Part shown: positions 1-11,855 of the stretch, piece by piece
How the letters are laid out: every line of letters begins with the position of its first letter
Numbering within the stretch: the stretch's first letter is position 1
Assembly (NCBI GenBank): GCA_035048495.1
Contig: CM068549.1
Span: forward strand, 6,369,822 to 6,433,821
Origin: Euptelea pleiosperma
Lineage: Eukaryota; Streptophyta; Magnoliopsida; Ranunculales; Eupteleaceae
Reading direction: 5' to 3'
DNA length: 64,000 nt
Translations under genes and position numbers: made by a program
Notes under the pieces: generated by a model
What the model was told of the DNA's origin: nothing
Database searches by the model: none
The model's input: only the letters and a program-made list of their open reading frames with translations

Positions 1-112
1 TGGTGCACAAGGAGGTGCTGGCGGTGCAGGGTGGAGGAGAAGGAAACCACCGTTTCTTCTCTCTTTTTTTTTTCTTTTTATTTTTCCTTGCTGTCTTGCA
101 ATTGAGGACTGC

Positions 113-322
113 TTGAGGCGTTGCTGGACATGGTTGCAGGCGGACCTGCAATTGATGGTGGATCTTTGGAGGCGGTAGATAGGAGGGCGGCAGCACGGAG
201 AGAGGGTTGAGGCGTTGCTGGACGTGGTTGCAGGCGGACCTGCAACTGATGGTGGATCTTTGGAGGCGGTAGATCGGAGGGCGACAGCAAGGAGAGAAGG
301 TTGAGGACGTTGCTGGACGTTG
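113..322. repeat. 94-bp tandem repeat inside the NA0 LTR
   Basis: Units begin at 113, 207 and 301, each opening with TTGAGG; the period is exactly 94 bp. The first two units are nearly identical and the third is partial, fading after about 322. It lies in the transcribed leader part of the LTR and appears to be a local duplication. Confidence 0.85.
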
Positions 323-419
323 GGAGGGAGACGAGGCACAGGGGCGGAATCCCACAGGCTGAGACACAGGCAAAGGCTGTGCTGCTACAGACGTTAGAGG
401 AGGTAGGAATGGTTCGCCG

Positions 420-447
420 GCCGGAGTTGCAGGTTTGCAACTCCGGC
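420..447 (-). repeat. LTR leader hairpin (12-bp perfect stem)
   Basis: GCCGGAGTTGCA and TGCAACTCCGGC flank a 4-nt loop. It belongs to a motif found in every long LTR type in this window. Confidence 0.9.
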
Positions 448-600
448 AAAAGCAAAAGAAGAAGAAGAAGAAGAAAGGGGAGAAGAAGAAGAAAGAAGAA
501 GGAAGAAGAGAAGGAGGGTTCGTGGCATGGTGAGCAGGGGGTTGGGCAGCGGCTGGAGGAGGAGAAGAAGAACAAGAAGAGAAGAAGGAGGAGACAAACG

Positions 601-628
601 GCCGGAGTTGCAAACCTGCAACTCCGGC
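601..628 (-). repeat. LTR leader hairpin (12-bp perfect stem)
   Basis: This is a second copy of the GCCGGAGTTGCA/TGCAACTCCGGC stem in the same LTR, with loop AACC. It lies about 150 bp from a TATA-like element (765-772, minus strand). Confidence 0.9.
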
Positions 629-1300
629 GAAGAATGGTGAAGGAGACGAAGAAGAAATGCGGAAGAAGAGGAGAAGAAAGGGGGGGGAAGAAGGGAAAGG
701 ATAAGGGGAAGGAGAGGAGAAGAAAAGAGGGGGATTAGGGTTCCAAAGAACCCTTCTCCTTCCCTTTTTAAAGCTCCCTAGTTTCCATATTGGAAATTAG
801 GGAATTTTTGAAATAAAAAAATAAATTTTTTTTTTTTTTTTAAGTAAAAGTCTACTTTTCTTTGGGGAATGTCCCCATTTAGTGGACCCCCCATTTTTTA
901 AAATTTAATTAAAATTATTTTGAAATTCACGGTGTCCACTAACTGGTTGGACAGCGGGTCGATGATGATGGGCCCGGCTACTGGCCCACATGGATTGATG
1001 ATGTCCATCATCTCACAAGATGATGTGACAGACAGTCTGATGGCGATCGGATGGATGGTGACTTGATTGGGACCCAGATTGGTAGATCGACGGATCTAGA
1101 GAGATCCAACGGTCCGATTGAAGATCCAACGGTCCGATGGAAGATCCAACGGTCAGAAAGCTAACGGAGATGAGATAGAGCCGATGGACAGGAGTTCTGG
1201 GGTTAGGTCAGTAGATTCGAGGACCGAGAGATGAAGAGAGAGAGAGAATAAGGAGAGATGAGAGAGAAAGTATTAGAAAATGGAAATAAAAATATTGGCA

Positions 1301-1358
1301 GAGGGTCTGGAACCCTGGTCTTCACTGTGACCATCCTCACGCTTCTCCAGTAGAGTAG
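1301..1358 (-). promoter_or_regulatory. tRNA-like module in U3 (A-box/B-box geometry)
   Basis: On the minus strand, CTGGAGAAGC (D-arm-like) is followed after the tRNA-typical 23 nt by a T-arm CAGGG-TTCCAGA-CCCTC. A T5 run follows about 10 nt downstream (1286-1295 region). Confidence 0.6.
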
Positions 1359-1772
1359 ACTATCATTCCTTGCTGACTCATGTGGCTTTAAATGCTTTGG
1401 TCCGTCTCTTGGTCATTGGCTCTCCTATTCTCTTCGTTCTTTGGGCCGACTTTTTGGTCATCTTATTCAGCCCATAGTTGGCCCATATCTTCTAGTCATA
1501 GCATGTGGGCTCGCAAGTCTCGAGAATTGTCTCATCGGGGTTTCCTGCGATAGAAGAAGCACGTAATGAGACTTTATCAGAACGACTCAATGTCTAGACT
1601 TCCAAAAATGTGTTTAATGCATGCAAATATACCATTTCGTCCAGAAAAGTGTGTTCTACGCAACAAAAGAGACTTACGTAGAAAAGTAGATAAATAGATC
1701 ATTTTAACGTAGGAGAGTGTGAAAACGCTTAGAAGATAACAGTGGAAAATACACACTTTTAAGCGAATATCA

Positions 1773-1784
1773 CAACCCCCAACC
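1773..1784 (-). other. Polypurine tract of NA0
   Basis: Minus strand GGTTGGGGGTTG directly abuts the LTR terminus TGATATTCGC. This is the expected plus-strand priming site. Confidence 0.85.
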
Positions 1785-1789
1785 AGCAT

Positions 1790-1808
1790 ATTGCCAATCC
1801 TTGGCAAT
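1790..1808 (-). repeat. Hairpin adjoining the polypurine tract (8-bp stem, 3-nt loop)
   Basis: ATTGCCAA and TTGGCAAT around a 3-nt loop. The same hairpin sits beside the polypurine tract of NA1, NA2 and ATH1. Confidence 0.9.
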
Positions 1809-2956
1809 TAGTGCGAAATAAATGAGCTTAAAAGGGCTCTGCACATGCTGCACACTTTTTCATATTAGCTAAGGGAAAACACTGTTCGTCAAATCATTGA
1901 ATGGATGCAAAAATAGTTACATGCTAGCGAAGAGTTGAAAAGTTTTGGCAAGACTACAGACTGATAATCATGACCCAGAATAGTCAGACTCTGCGTGTGT
2001 GTGTGATCAACATTCTCATCATCCGACAGTAAAGATTTCTAGATCACCTCTAAGTTTTTATGCCTCGACCTCAAATCTTACATGTTTAGCACTCAGAATA
2101 GAATCACACAAGAAGGGTTTTCTTCTTTTCTCTCAATTTATATGTGAGGAGATGTGTTGATGAAAGCAAAGATCTCACATATGTATTATTTAAAGGAAGG
2201 ACATCTCTAACAGAAGAAGATCTCATGATTGGAATACCACTTCACTCGGGAACGTCAGATCAAACTCTATAGCTTCTCCTTCTCCAATCTCCACATTTTA
2301 TGATCGTGCTATCCTAGAATCTAATAGGACTTTCCTGGGTTATAATGAGGCTTAGGTCCGGTGTAGAAAAATAAAGGGATACAGGATTTCAAAGATCTTG
2401 AGAGGATATTGCCATTTTCTTGCATTTTTCCTGCGGCGTAACACCATTATCTGGTTCTTTTTCCTTTGTTTCGTATTTTTCTCTTTTTTTTTGATATTTC
2501 TGAGACTGCTCAATTTCTTTTCAGCTCTTCTTCATATTTTCTTTCCGTATTTTGTTTTCAGCTTGAACCACTTTCTTTTCCTTTTGATTTTTCTTCTTTA
2601 CTTTTCTTTTCACGGTACACCCACATCAGTTATTCTTTTGTCCATCTCAAAATAAGGGTAGCCAGTCATGCTTCGTAGCTGGACTGGGTTTTTGAGTGAT
2701 GGGTTTACAAAGAAAAGGCTTTTATAGAATGGCTCAAGGGGTTTCTAGTGAAGTATAATTCAGGTGAGTAAAAATGCTGAATGGTTCAGAAAAATGGCCT
2801 AAATCATTTTCTAGGGTTTGCACTATCATGTATACTATCTTGACTGGATACAGAGAAGGTTCTGTCGTAGTAATCCAATGTTGATGTCGTTCCGAGTTTT
2901 ATGATCGAAGCAAATGATAATGAGATCTCTCAATGAATATTGCGGGCATGAAGAAC

Positions 2957-5900
2957 TGTCACGCCCCGGATTCCAACTACACGAATCCCGAGGTGTGCGC
3001 CACGTGTCCTGAATCCAACGCTTGAATCCAAGCCACGCAAGGCTTTCTCACTCTCTCAACTTACCCAAGTTATGAATTTATGAGAGATTTTTTTTTTTTT
3101 TGAATGCGGAAGCGCGAATCTACCTAGGTATACGTCAATACCCATAACATTTCATTTAACAAGAAGCACTGAGTAAGTTATAAAGAAGGTTAACTATTGC
3201 CAATATATTTCTCAGGTGTTATCGTGATACAATACTGTAGAAAGGTTGTAATTTATCAAATGATATATATTTATAAGCAAACCAGGAAATTGAATAATCT
3301 AAGGATAACTACCTAATCGATCATAATATCGAAATCAGCATGCTCCATCGCGTCTGGACATCATTCCAAAATCGGTCTGGATAACTCTTGAGATTTTCTC
3401 TGCAAGGAACTGTAAGTGGATGAGCTTTTATGAAAAAGCTCGTAAGTGTGCCCAACTTCTACAACATGTCAGGGGATAAAATATTTTATAAATCAAAACT
3501 CGGGCAAATCATTTTGGCCACGATATAAAGGCATGCATAATTATAAAAGAACTAAAGTTAGAAATATACTGAACATCATGTATTTGAAACAAAACAAGAA
3601 TAATAATGTCATAGATGCATGAGTTTGCAGTTCATAAATCAATAATAGTGGCAGGCCCAAGTCGTAACCTCCCGGCCCATACCGGGTATTACTCATGAGT
3701 CTACCTATAGCATGCAATATATAGTCCATTTTCCTTCATTAACTATCATCTTTCCACTTTATGAATCGAGACCCAGTCCCACAATTTTATTTGGACCACT
3801 AGAAATACCGACTGATTTTCTCAGCACCTCAGCCAAGGTATCTGCTGGTTTTCTCACCACCCCAGCGTAGTATCTGACTGGTTTTCTCATCACCCCAGCC
3901 TGGGTATCTTTCCAAATCAATCCATCATCTCATATCCAACTCATCAGTACCTATATACATAGCTCCCAAGTTCACCGGCTGGAGTCTGTCCCGTAACCAA
4001 TTTCACCGCTGGTCAAACGTTCGACGACTACAGATTTACTAAGGATCCAAAGCTCATCCGGTGCGGCTGCCCACCTACACCCGCGTCTAATGCCCATCGG
4101 GCGATCATATATCTCTAGTGTCCGGTGATCACACAAGGAAAATCATGATTATCTTATTACATGCTCAGTGTCGTTTAAATCCCAAAGATTCCTCGAGTCA
4201 TGCAACAATCCTAACATTTCAAAATATGCAAATATAGAGATATATAATCATAATGCATAAAACAAATCGGATGTGCAATTTAAAGCATTTCATTTGAAGA
4301 ACATTTTCAATAAAGCAGTTTTGGTTCTAAGAAATGCCTAATACAAGGCACGAAGGAGAAGGGAGGCCACTTACCGTTGAATGCTCTGATTCCTCTTTGA
4401 TGGTTGAGTCGCTAGTCCGCTTTTTCAAGGCTTTGACGCTTTTGATCGCTGCCTCCAAATTCTCTTTCTTCTTTTGCTGCTATCTTCTTCGAGATGGAAT
4501 GCCAACGCCATGAAAGAGTTTAAGGGAAGTTAGGTTAACTTTGGAATTAAGAAGGATTTAAACTCTAAGAAATCCTAACTAAATTTGGTCGATCCTGATT
4601 CTGCTAATCCGACTTGATTAATCAGGGTTTGATAAAACCCTAATCTAAATGGCAATCTAAAATTGACTCTTGTAGAAAGTCAATTATTCTATTATCATCA
4701 TTTATTTTATCCGACTTTTATCTAATTTTCCCCTATAATTCATATCAATTATAAACACTTAATTAAATATTATTATATGTTTATATAATTTCTTTATCGT
4801 ATTATTAGTTATTGTTAAGCTCCCCATAATTTATTATTTATTTTAATTATTTAAATATATTATTTTATTACATTAATGGCTTAATTGTTAAACAAATATA
4901 TTTCTCGCGTCGGGTTAGGACCGAGTATGGTTGGTCTATCTGGGCATGTGCCTAGGCATGGCCTAGCATGCACGTGCAGTGCTAGGCATTGTCTATGCAT
5001 TTTGCCAAGCATTAGGGGACCCGAGTCAACTCGCCGAGTTAACTAGGCAGACAATAATCCTTATCGTAAACAGTGCCTACTCTCATGATAGGCGACCCAG
5101 GTGGGTCCCATCAACCCAAGCGAGGGTTTTGACCTTCATGTGGGCTCATGGGCCACCAAAACGTGGATATCATAGGTGGTGGGACCCACACACCCAAAAT
5201 GTACATATTGCGAGAGCCATTGGATTGCGTGGTCTATGTAGGCCACAATTTCCACAGTTAAGTTCGCCAAACAGGGTAGGCCCATAGACCACACATCAAT
5301 CACGATGGTGATCTAAAAGTGCTCCACTACTTGATGGATGGTCCATTACTTGATGGACCGCATATCAAAATCGGCCAAGATGATGATTTCTGGCCGTTGA
5401 GTTGGTGGTTGGTTGTTGATACACAAAAATCAACTTTATTTGGGGTCAATTCTAACCATTGGATCGAGGTCATTTGCATGGACTGATTTTAACCATGGGA
5501 TTTAATGAACACCATGATCAAAATCAAGAAGACCACTAATCGTTATTTAAGTCCAAGAAAACAATAACCATTATTAATATCTAATATTTTCATAACTAAC
5601 AACTAACATTAATTTATTATTATAAAACATTGATTGACATTATTTTATTCTTTAAAGCAACTAATCCTTTGTTTTATTATATATATATTTGTAACTTCAT
5701 TACATATTTTCCATATGGGGCCGCCCTTGTTTTGGCCCCACGCATGACATGTTAAAAGGGTGGGTCCCACAACTACCAAATGGACCCACAAACACCGTAC
5801 CCCATACACACCTCTATTAGGTGGGATCTACCAAAACAGCAAGTCCCGTGGCACGTTCGTGGAGGATACTTATCACATGGATGTTGGACCAATTCCTAGG

Positions 5901-8764
5901 TGAACTTAGGAACCACAATCAGCTTGGTTGATGCCCTTCATCAACCGCTGGATCGAAGATCACCCTAGAGGGTTAATCTTAATGGTGAGGATTGGACAGC
6001 AATGGGAGTGCATGTGTGACGGCTTGATGGGATTGGTAGGGAATCAAATGAGGTTGTGAGATGGTAAGGCATGATGGAGTGGGCTGGCAGTGAAGCTGCA
6101 TGGGTTAGTAATAGGGCTGCATGGACATTAGGCCATAACCTAGATGAACCTACGAACCTATAATCGCCATGGTTGGGGACATCCAACCGTTGTATTGAAG
6201 ACACTTCGTGTGTTGAATCTGAATGGTGGGAAATTGTGCAGCAACGGGAGCATGGTCATGTTAGATGGAGTGTTAAAGAAGATGGTCGGTAAGCAAAGGA
6301 CGGAGTGAACTTGCATTGTTGGTTAGCGTGGGTTGCATGGCAGCTGGCTGTTCAAGGGGATGGTTGGATGCATGGAGGAGGTGAGAAGGTTGTGGGAAGC
6401 CTAGGACAAGTATGAGGCTTCAACAGTGCCATGTGGTGGAAGGTGGGTCGAACTCGTGTGAATGCATGGGTGTAAATCACCTCAACCCAACTATAACATG
6501 CATGGGACGTGAGTTTCTGCTAGTGTCTCCACCACTCCAAAGTAGCCACATGCATGAAGGAAAGATGGAGATGGCAGCAAGCCCACAACACTTGGTGTAA
6601 TATCATGCACTAGGTTGGATTGCATGCGAGATCACGGTTTCAATCGTCGACGCAAGATGATCAAGGATGACAGCTGGACTTAATAGTGTCCATGACGTGA
6701 TACACACGATACGAGTTAAGGAGTCGACTTGTCATGGGTGTTGACATGTCGTAGCTGGAATGAATTCCATCTCATGGATTGGTTTAAACCGTGGATTTCG
6801 AGCATTACATGGAAGAAGTAGCACACTAGACACATGATTGTTTGCCCCATTTTCCTTATAAAAAAACTTATCATTATTATATTTTTATCATGAAAATACA
6901 TATATAAATACATATTAGTATATATATATATATATTTTTTTCCTTCTTCAAATTTCAACGGAGCCTGCAACTAAGCTGTATACCAGCAAACAAGGCGTCC
7001 TTTCCCCACGCTTAACTCGGCCAAACAAGGTTCGGAAAGCCTCCTAAAGGATCCAATCAACTCTCTACACTCTCCTCTTTCTAGTCTACCCATTTTGTTT
7101 GGATTTAATGGGCGTTAAGGCCCTAATTTTTCACCACAATAACACCTAGTTGTGTGGACTGTTACAGCACCTTCTTGATGGCCATTAATGGCCCTCAAAG
7201 CCACCCAAAACCCTCAATGAAATCTCATTTTATCCTTATCAATTGGATCCCAAAAATGACCCTGTTACATGCCTCTAAATTAGTCGGAACGCGGACTGAT
7301 TTAAGTAAAAAAGAAAAAAAACGTCCTTTAATGGACTGAGTTTGCAGCAGAAAAACACCCCCAAAATTATCCAAAAATCCACTCTTATTTTCATAATAAT
7401 TTTGCTTATAGCAGTCTTTGTTTTATACAAAACCCCTCAAACAATCTCTACTTCCTCAATCTAAATCCTAGATTTTTAAACTAAACTTAATAGCTATAAT
7501 AAAAACAGAATTAACACAAGAATAAAGAGATGAAGAAAGAATGATGGATCACCTACCTCTCGCCAAAATCCCGCAACAATTTGAAGCCGATGGAATCCAC
7601 TAATAGATATCTAAACTTGGGCCTTCAAATATCAAGAACCCCCTTCAAATCTCCTCCCACGGTTGTTGTTTTGTTAACAATTGAAAGTGGGTTGGTTTAA
7701 TGAACAAAAGGGCACCATTGGAATTTCCCATGCCAAGAGACATGTGTCACATGACTGTAACACCCTAAAGTTATGTGGTGAATATACCTCCATGTGTCAC
7801 CACCTGGTAGATTTCTTGATGGGCAAGTTTATATGGTGACAATAAGGTGGAGCCGGTTGCATAGCATTATTTTGCATCCAACGACACCAGTTCATTGTGG
7901 GCCCAAATTGCCCAATTGAGCTAGAGAACTCCGATTCTTATGATCTCACAGTGTAAATTGAGTATTTCGACGAGCTCTATCTAATGGTACAGTCCGATTT
8001 GTCTAAAAACGCATGATTTCCATCTTGATTTAGAGATCTCTTTACGTATGTCTCGAGAAAGTTTGAAAGCTCCATTGATATAACGAAAGTGACTCACCGA
8101 GAATGGCCATGGGTACCAGGGTTATTATAACTCCCCCATTTTATCTTCATTCCCTAATGGCATGATGGTAAATATTGAAAAGAGCAAGTCTTGTCTTTTC
8201 ACCAAATTTGGGACACATTTGTCATTTGTCTAAAAGAATTGCTCGACACGTGACGGCATCTTATGGTGCGACTCGGCACATGTCAAAATATAGGGTGTGG
8301 TAGGCGGGGATGGGTGAGACGCCATCATTGCATCGTTGTGCTATATGGAGGGAACATAAACTTATGACGCACCCGATATCATATCGTTCATGAAATGTGG
8401 GAGCGACTCTCAAAATTCGAGTGTATGGATACGAAGAGTGTTCTTCCCTCTACTTATAGATGGGCTCCGATGTAGTACAGGCACCAAAATCAAGTGAGAT
8501 TATGATGTTGGGGTGGATTTGGCACTTGATATAAGGTTACGGAAGCTCGAAGAGAATACGTAAAGAAACATAACTCTCCAAAAACTAGGAAAGTGCCATC
8601 ACGAGTCTTTAGATGGACTTTTACCATCAATGACCTCTCTGGGTTATGAAATGTAACTGAAACCCGATGGAAAAGTGACTGGTAACGGGTCTGGAATCCT
8701 AATAAAGAACCCGAACACCTATTAAAGGACCCAAAAGGTCGACCCGGAAATCAGGGTCGCTACA
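2957..8764 (-). mobile_element. TG...CA unit with imperfect target duplication, probably a composite solo LTR
   Basis: NA0's internal region is interrupted exactly here: the uninterrupted ATH1 copy reads across the junction. The unit starts TGTCACGCCCC and ends GGTCGCTACA, with flanking AGAAC (2952-2956) and AGAAT (8765-8769). The ends resemble CHR's LTR read in the same orientation (TGTCACACCCC...TTTTACA), so a chromovirus-type LTR on the minus strand is likely. At 5.8 kb it is long for one LTR, and a second TGTAACACCC-like start at 7757 suggests another LTR piece inside. No polymerase motif or credible gene is visible; the interior is AT-rich with a diverged tandem duplication near 5890-6360. 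Confidence 0.6.
5890..6360. repeat. Diverged tandem duplication, about 235 bp period
   Basis: The block opening CCTAGGTGAACTTAGGAACC near 5898 recurs near 6129 as CCTAGATGAACCTACGAACC. It is followed in both by a GATCGAAGA/ATTGAAGA segment and a similar AATGGTG...GCAGCAA.GGGAG stretch. By eye the copies differ at perhaps a quarter of positions. Confidence 0.6.
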
Positions 8765-9490
8765 AGAATAGTGAGTCATCTTGTGACTCAGAATTGTTTT
8801 ATAACCCTCTGAATTGATTAAAGGCTCGGAAGCTCACTGGGTTAGGTCTCCATAATTATTCTCACAGGATCTCCAGAATTTCTAAACTTAGGATGACTCT
8901 GATATTGATAGTGTACAATTGTGCCGAATATGAGTTTTTCTGAGTTTTCAAACCTGCTGTAGTCACGCTTGACTTGACTCAAAGCTAACCTTAAACAAAA
9001 ATTGACATCCTCAATACTGACTTAACGGAGGTTTTCAGCTAATCAAAGTCAGGGTATTTGACACATTTTTGAAATTCTAGAAAACTTTTGGTGAACATCG
9101 GAAATCACCCAAAAAACAAGAACTTTTTTTTTTTAATCAAAATGAAGACATGAGTTTTGGTAAATACCCACCCCCAACCAAAATATAGCACCGTCCTCGG
9201 TGCTCATGACCGGGACATAAAATGATAACAAATCAGTGATGATGATGCAAAGATTCAGGAAGGATGTTACCAAGTAGGTAGAAATTCGACAGTATGTGGT
9301 ACCTGATGATCGGAAGAATGAATGTACCTGCATTCCAGAGATATAACAGTAATAACAAAATGCATGAGACTCATGTACTCTAGGAATATCGGAATTGCCT
9401 TTCCGAAAGCGCTAAGTTTTACGTCTTCAGCTAGACATGATGGGGGTATATCAAGTACCCCCAACCAGGTTAAAACTCATGGAGACTGAG
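8765..9490 (-). mobile_element. NA0 3' untranslated region, proximal part
   Basis: Continuation of the reverse NA0 after the 5.8-kb insert. 8765-9130 is near-identical to ATH1 47700-48060 in reverse. 9155-9480 is the block conserved in all members, with an internal polypurine run, a perfect hairpin at 9187-9204 and the AAACTTAGCGCTTTCGG stretch. No reading frame is credible here. Confidence 0.85.
9187..9204 (-). repeat. 3' region hairpin (7-bp stem, AGGA loop)
   Basis: Minus strand AGCACCG-AGGA-CGGTGCT, immediately upstream of ATATTTTGGTTGGGGGTGGG. The hairpin is identical in NA1, NA2 and ATH1. Confidence 0.9.
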
Positions 9491-9817
9491 TGAATCTGCA
9501 GTCTTCCTGACACCTAAGGTGGAAGGGAAACAACTATCCTATCCCTTGTCTAGGTATACCTGTGTAGAACAGGTCTTTCTCAGTGTAGACTGAGAGAAGG
9601 GCATGGAGCAGACCGGCAAAAGTACGGAGTTGATCTGGGAGGGATCGAAGCTTCTCAGTAAAGATTGAGAGGAGAGTAGGAGTGGTGTCTCTGAGCAGAC
9701 CCTCAAAAACATTTAGTTCAGCGGGGAGGGATAGAAGCTTCTCAGTAAAGACTGAGAGGGGAGTAGTAGTGGGTTCTCTGACCGTGGTTAGCAGAGCCGC
9801 AAACTCATTGAGTTTTG
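9490..9817 (-). pseudogene. NA0 ORF, C-terminal fragment (non-autonomous type)
   Basis: Read in reverse, this matches the last part of the NA1 ORF (from about 26253 to its stop at 26442), including the AACTCAATGAGTTTGCGG segment and the coding for the terminal GIPRQGIG-like tail. ATH1 has no such C-terminus, so NA0 carried the non-autonomous coding region even though its LTR and 3' region are ATH1-like. It is truncated where forward element NA3 begins. No function is known; the fragment is not expressible alone. Confidence 0.75.
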
Positions 9818-10273
9818 TGATATTCGCTCAAAAGTGCTTATTTTAAGCTATTATCCTTATAGCGATGTCGCATTCTCCTCCGTAAAACTTGTCTTTTTGT
9901 CGACTTTTCCATATAAGAGTTTCTTCCATTGCGTAGAACGCATTCTTTAGACGAAAATCGACTATTTGCATGAAATATACGCATTTCGGATAGTCTAGTA
10001 TCAAGGTGTTTTAGTTGAATCTCATTACGCGCTTTTTCACTTGTAGGAGACCCTATCGGGCGATTCTCGAGGACTGGCGGGCCCACGATCAACCACAGAA
10101 GACTTCTATCAAAGCTTAAAGAGCCAACAGGCTAGGATAAAAAGATAGAAGACATATACGGGCAAAGCTAGAGGATCGTAGAGTCGGAACAAGGACTAAG
10201 AGAGAGAATAGCTGGAGACCAAGAGAATGACTTAGGTGTTAAAGGCCACACCAATTGACATCAAAGGATAAGT

Positions 10274-10331
10274 TTGACTTATTGGTGGAGTAGACGAGAG
10301 AGAATAAAGAAGACCAGGGTTCAAGACCCTC
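10274..10331 (+). promoter_or_regulatory. tRNA-like module in U3
   Basis: TTGACTTATTGG at the A-box position, D-arm-like GGTGGAGT, 23 nt, then T-arm CAGGG-TTCAAGA-CCCTC. T4 and T5 runs follow from 10338. Confidence 0.6.
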
Positions 10332-10385
10332 CAATGCTTTTATTTTTATATTTTTCTCTCACCTCTCTCCTATTTCTCTCTTTAT

Positions 10386-10540
10386 CTATCTATCTTGGCC
10401 CATGACATAGGCCCATGACCTAAGCCCATGACCTAAGCCCATGACCCATGCCCATACCCATGACCCATGCCCATGCCCATGACCCATACCCATGACCCAT
10501 GCCCATGCCCATGCCCATGACCATGACCCATGCCCATGCT
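10386..10540 (+). repeat. CCATG(A)CC minisatellite in LTR
   Basis: Irregular 6-7 bp units of the CCCATG / CCATGAC kind between the tRNA-like module and the TATA box. Copy number differs in every type-A LTR in the window. Confidence 0.9.
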
Positions 10541-10692
10541 CATTTGCAACAAGAAGAGAGTGATTCTTCTCTCCCCATATCTCTCTATCCTAGTCACTCT
10601 CTCTCTCATCTAACTAACCCATTCCCAACCGTTGGATCTCTCTAAATCCAACGGTCATCATTTTTACAACAAGCAAAAAAGAAAAAAAAAAG

Positions 10693-10702
10693 TCTATAAG
10701 AG
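10693..10702 (+). promoter_or_regulatory. TATA box of NA3 5' LTR
   Basis: TCTATAAGAG after an A-rich run. The same element occurs in every type-A LTR, at 22382, 29296, 35532, 56518, 57588 and 62681. Confidence 0.7.
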
Positions 10703-11831
10703 ATTTATTCTCTCTCTTTCTTGGGTTGGTTCCCTCCCCCTTCACTTCTCTAACCTCCTCTTATCTTACCTCTTCTCAAACTCCTCTCACGGTTCTCCAT
10801 TGCACGCGCAGCTTACAGGATCTGCAACATTCTCTAGCAAACGGTCCACCATTCTTCTTCTCTTACCATAACAGCAACATCTACCTTGATCCATAGGTTT
10901 TTCCACCTCACCCATCATCACACAACATCCACACCCTTCATGCCTAATGTTTCAACACCCACAAGTCCATGAACCAGATCTGGTTCGATAGAGATACCAC
11001 CCACGGCTGCCATTAAACCTGCAACTTTTTAGTTGCTGGTTTGCCGCCTTGCTCATCCACTAACTAAGGTAAGCTGTCCACCTTTCCCTCCTTTTTCTTC
11101 CCCATCTACTCTAGCCAGTCCATCTTCTCTCCCCACCTGTTGCACCCCTCAAACAGCACCGTGTTTGCCATAAGCCGGTGCATTCCTCAAGCAAGTGCAG
11201 CAACGTCCTCTCCCTTGAGGACCAGCAACTACACCTTTCTCTCAAAAGAGATCCCACGATCTCTTCTCTCACGGTTCTCTGCTGGTTCTCCTTCTCTTGG
11301 GAGCACCCTTCTTGACCACCTTCTTCTCCTTCTCCTTCTTCTTCTTCTTCATCTTCTCCGGCAGTCTTGCTCTTCTTCTCCTCACGTCTCACCCCATCTC
11401 TCTTTCTTTTCTTCTCTATTTCCACTCCTTTCTCTGCTGGCAACTATCCTCCATGGCAGACCACCACCAAGTGTCCACGATACAGCATCTTCCCCTTCTT
11501 CTTTGGTGTTGATTGACGCTTGCAGATCTGCCCTCCACTTTTCGTCGGACTGGAGTGCACCGCCTCTCTCCCTGGCTGTGCTCACGATCCTCTTCAACCA
11601 GCAACTCTCCGGTCTGCTACCTTCTAAAGCCGCGACGTGCAACATCCTCAGCACAGGCGATAACCAGTGCACTCACTGCCTCCTTCCTCCGGCGGACTGG
11701 TTCACCTTCACCAGTCCACCTCCTTCTCCGCCTTCATCTTCTTCTTCTCCGCCATCGCCTGTACACCTCACCACACCATAATCATCTTCTCCGTCATCTT
11801 CTCTTTCTTTCTCCTTTCTTGTTGTGATCAC

Positions 11832-11855
11832 CGGAGTTGCAGACTTGCAACTCCG
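11832..11855 (+). repeat. LTR leader hairpin (10-bp stem)
   Basis: CGGAGTTGCA-GACT-TGCAACTCCG, downstream of the TATA box. Confidence 0.9.

Larger units (their letters stand above)
1..1772 (-). mobile_element. Reverse-oriented LTR of NA0 (type B'), 3' LTR, cut by window edge
   Basis: Read on the minus strand, this starts with the family terminus TGATATTCGC (ends at 1772) and is directly preceded by a polypurine tract, so it is the 3' LTR of a reverse element. Positions 740-1260 match the ATH1 LTR in reverse (the CTTTTACTT/GGGGACATTCCCC block and the repeated CGGACCGTTGGATC-type block). Its U5 end lies outside the window. It contains a tRNA-like module, two long hairpins and a 94-bp tandem repeat, listed separately. 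The purine-rich basic reading frames at 301-738 are low complexity and not genes. Confidence 0.88.
1773..2956 (-). mobile_element. NA0 3' internal region, distal part (polypurine tract to insertion point)
   Basis: Reverse complement of the ATH1 3' untranslated region (48050-49223): polypurine tract at 1773-1784, hairpin at 1790-1808, then sequence matching ATH1 and not the NA1/NA2 type. No coding region is supported. It breaks at 2956, where a TG...CA unit is inserted, and resumes at 8765. Confidence 0.85.

Noticed and set aside
301..738. Lys/Arg-rich frame at the left edge
   Set aside because: Translation of a purine-rich LTR segment with tandem repeats; no domain and no ATG context.
4979..5287. 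102-codon frame inside the 5.8-kb unit
   Set aside because: GTG start, no recognisable domain, within repeat sequence.
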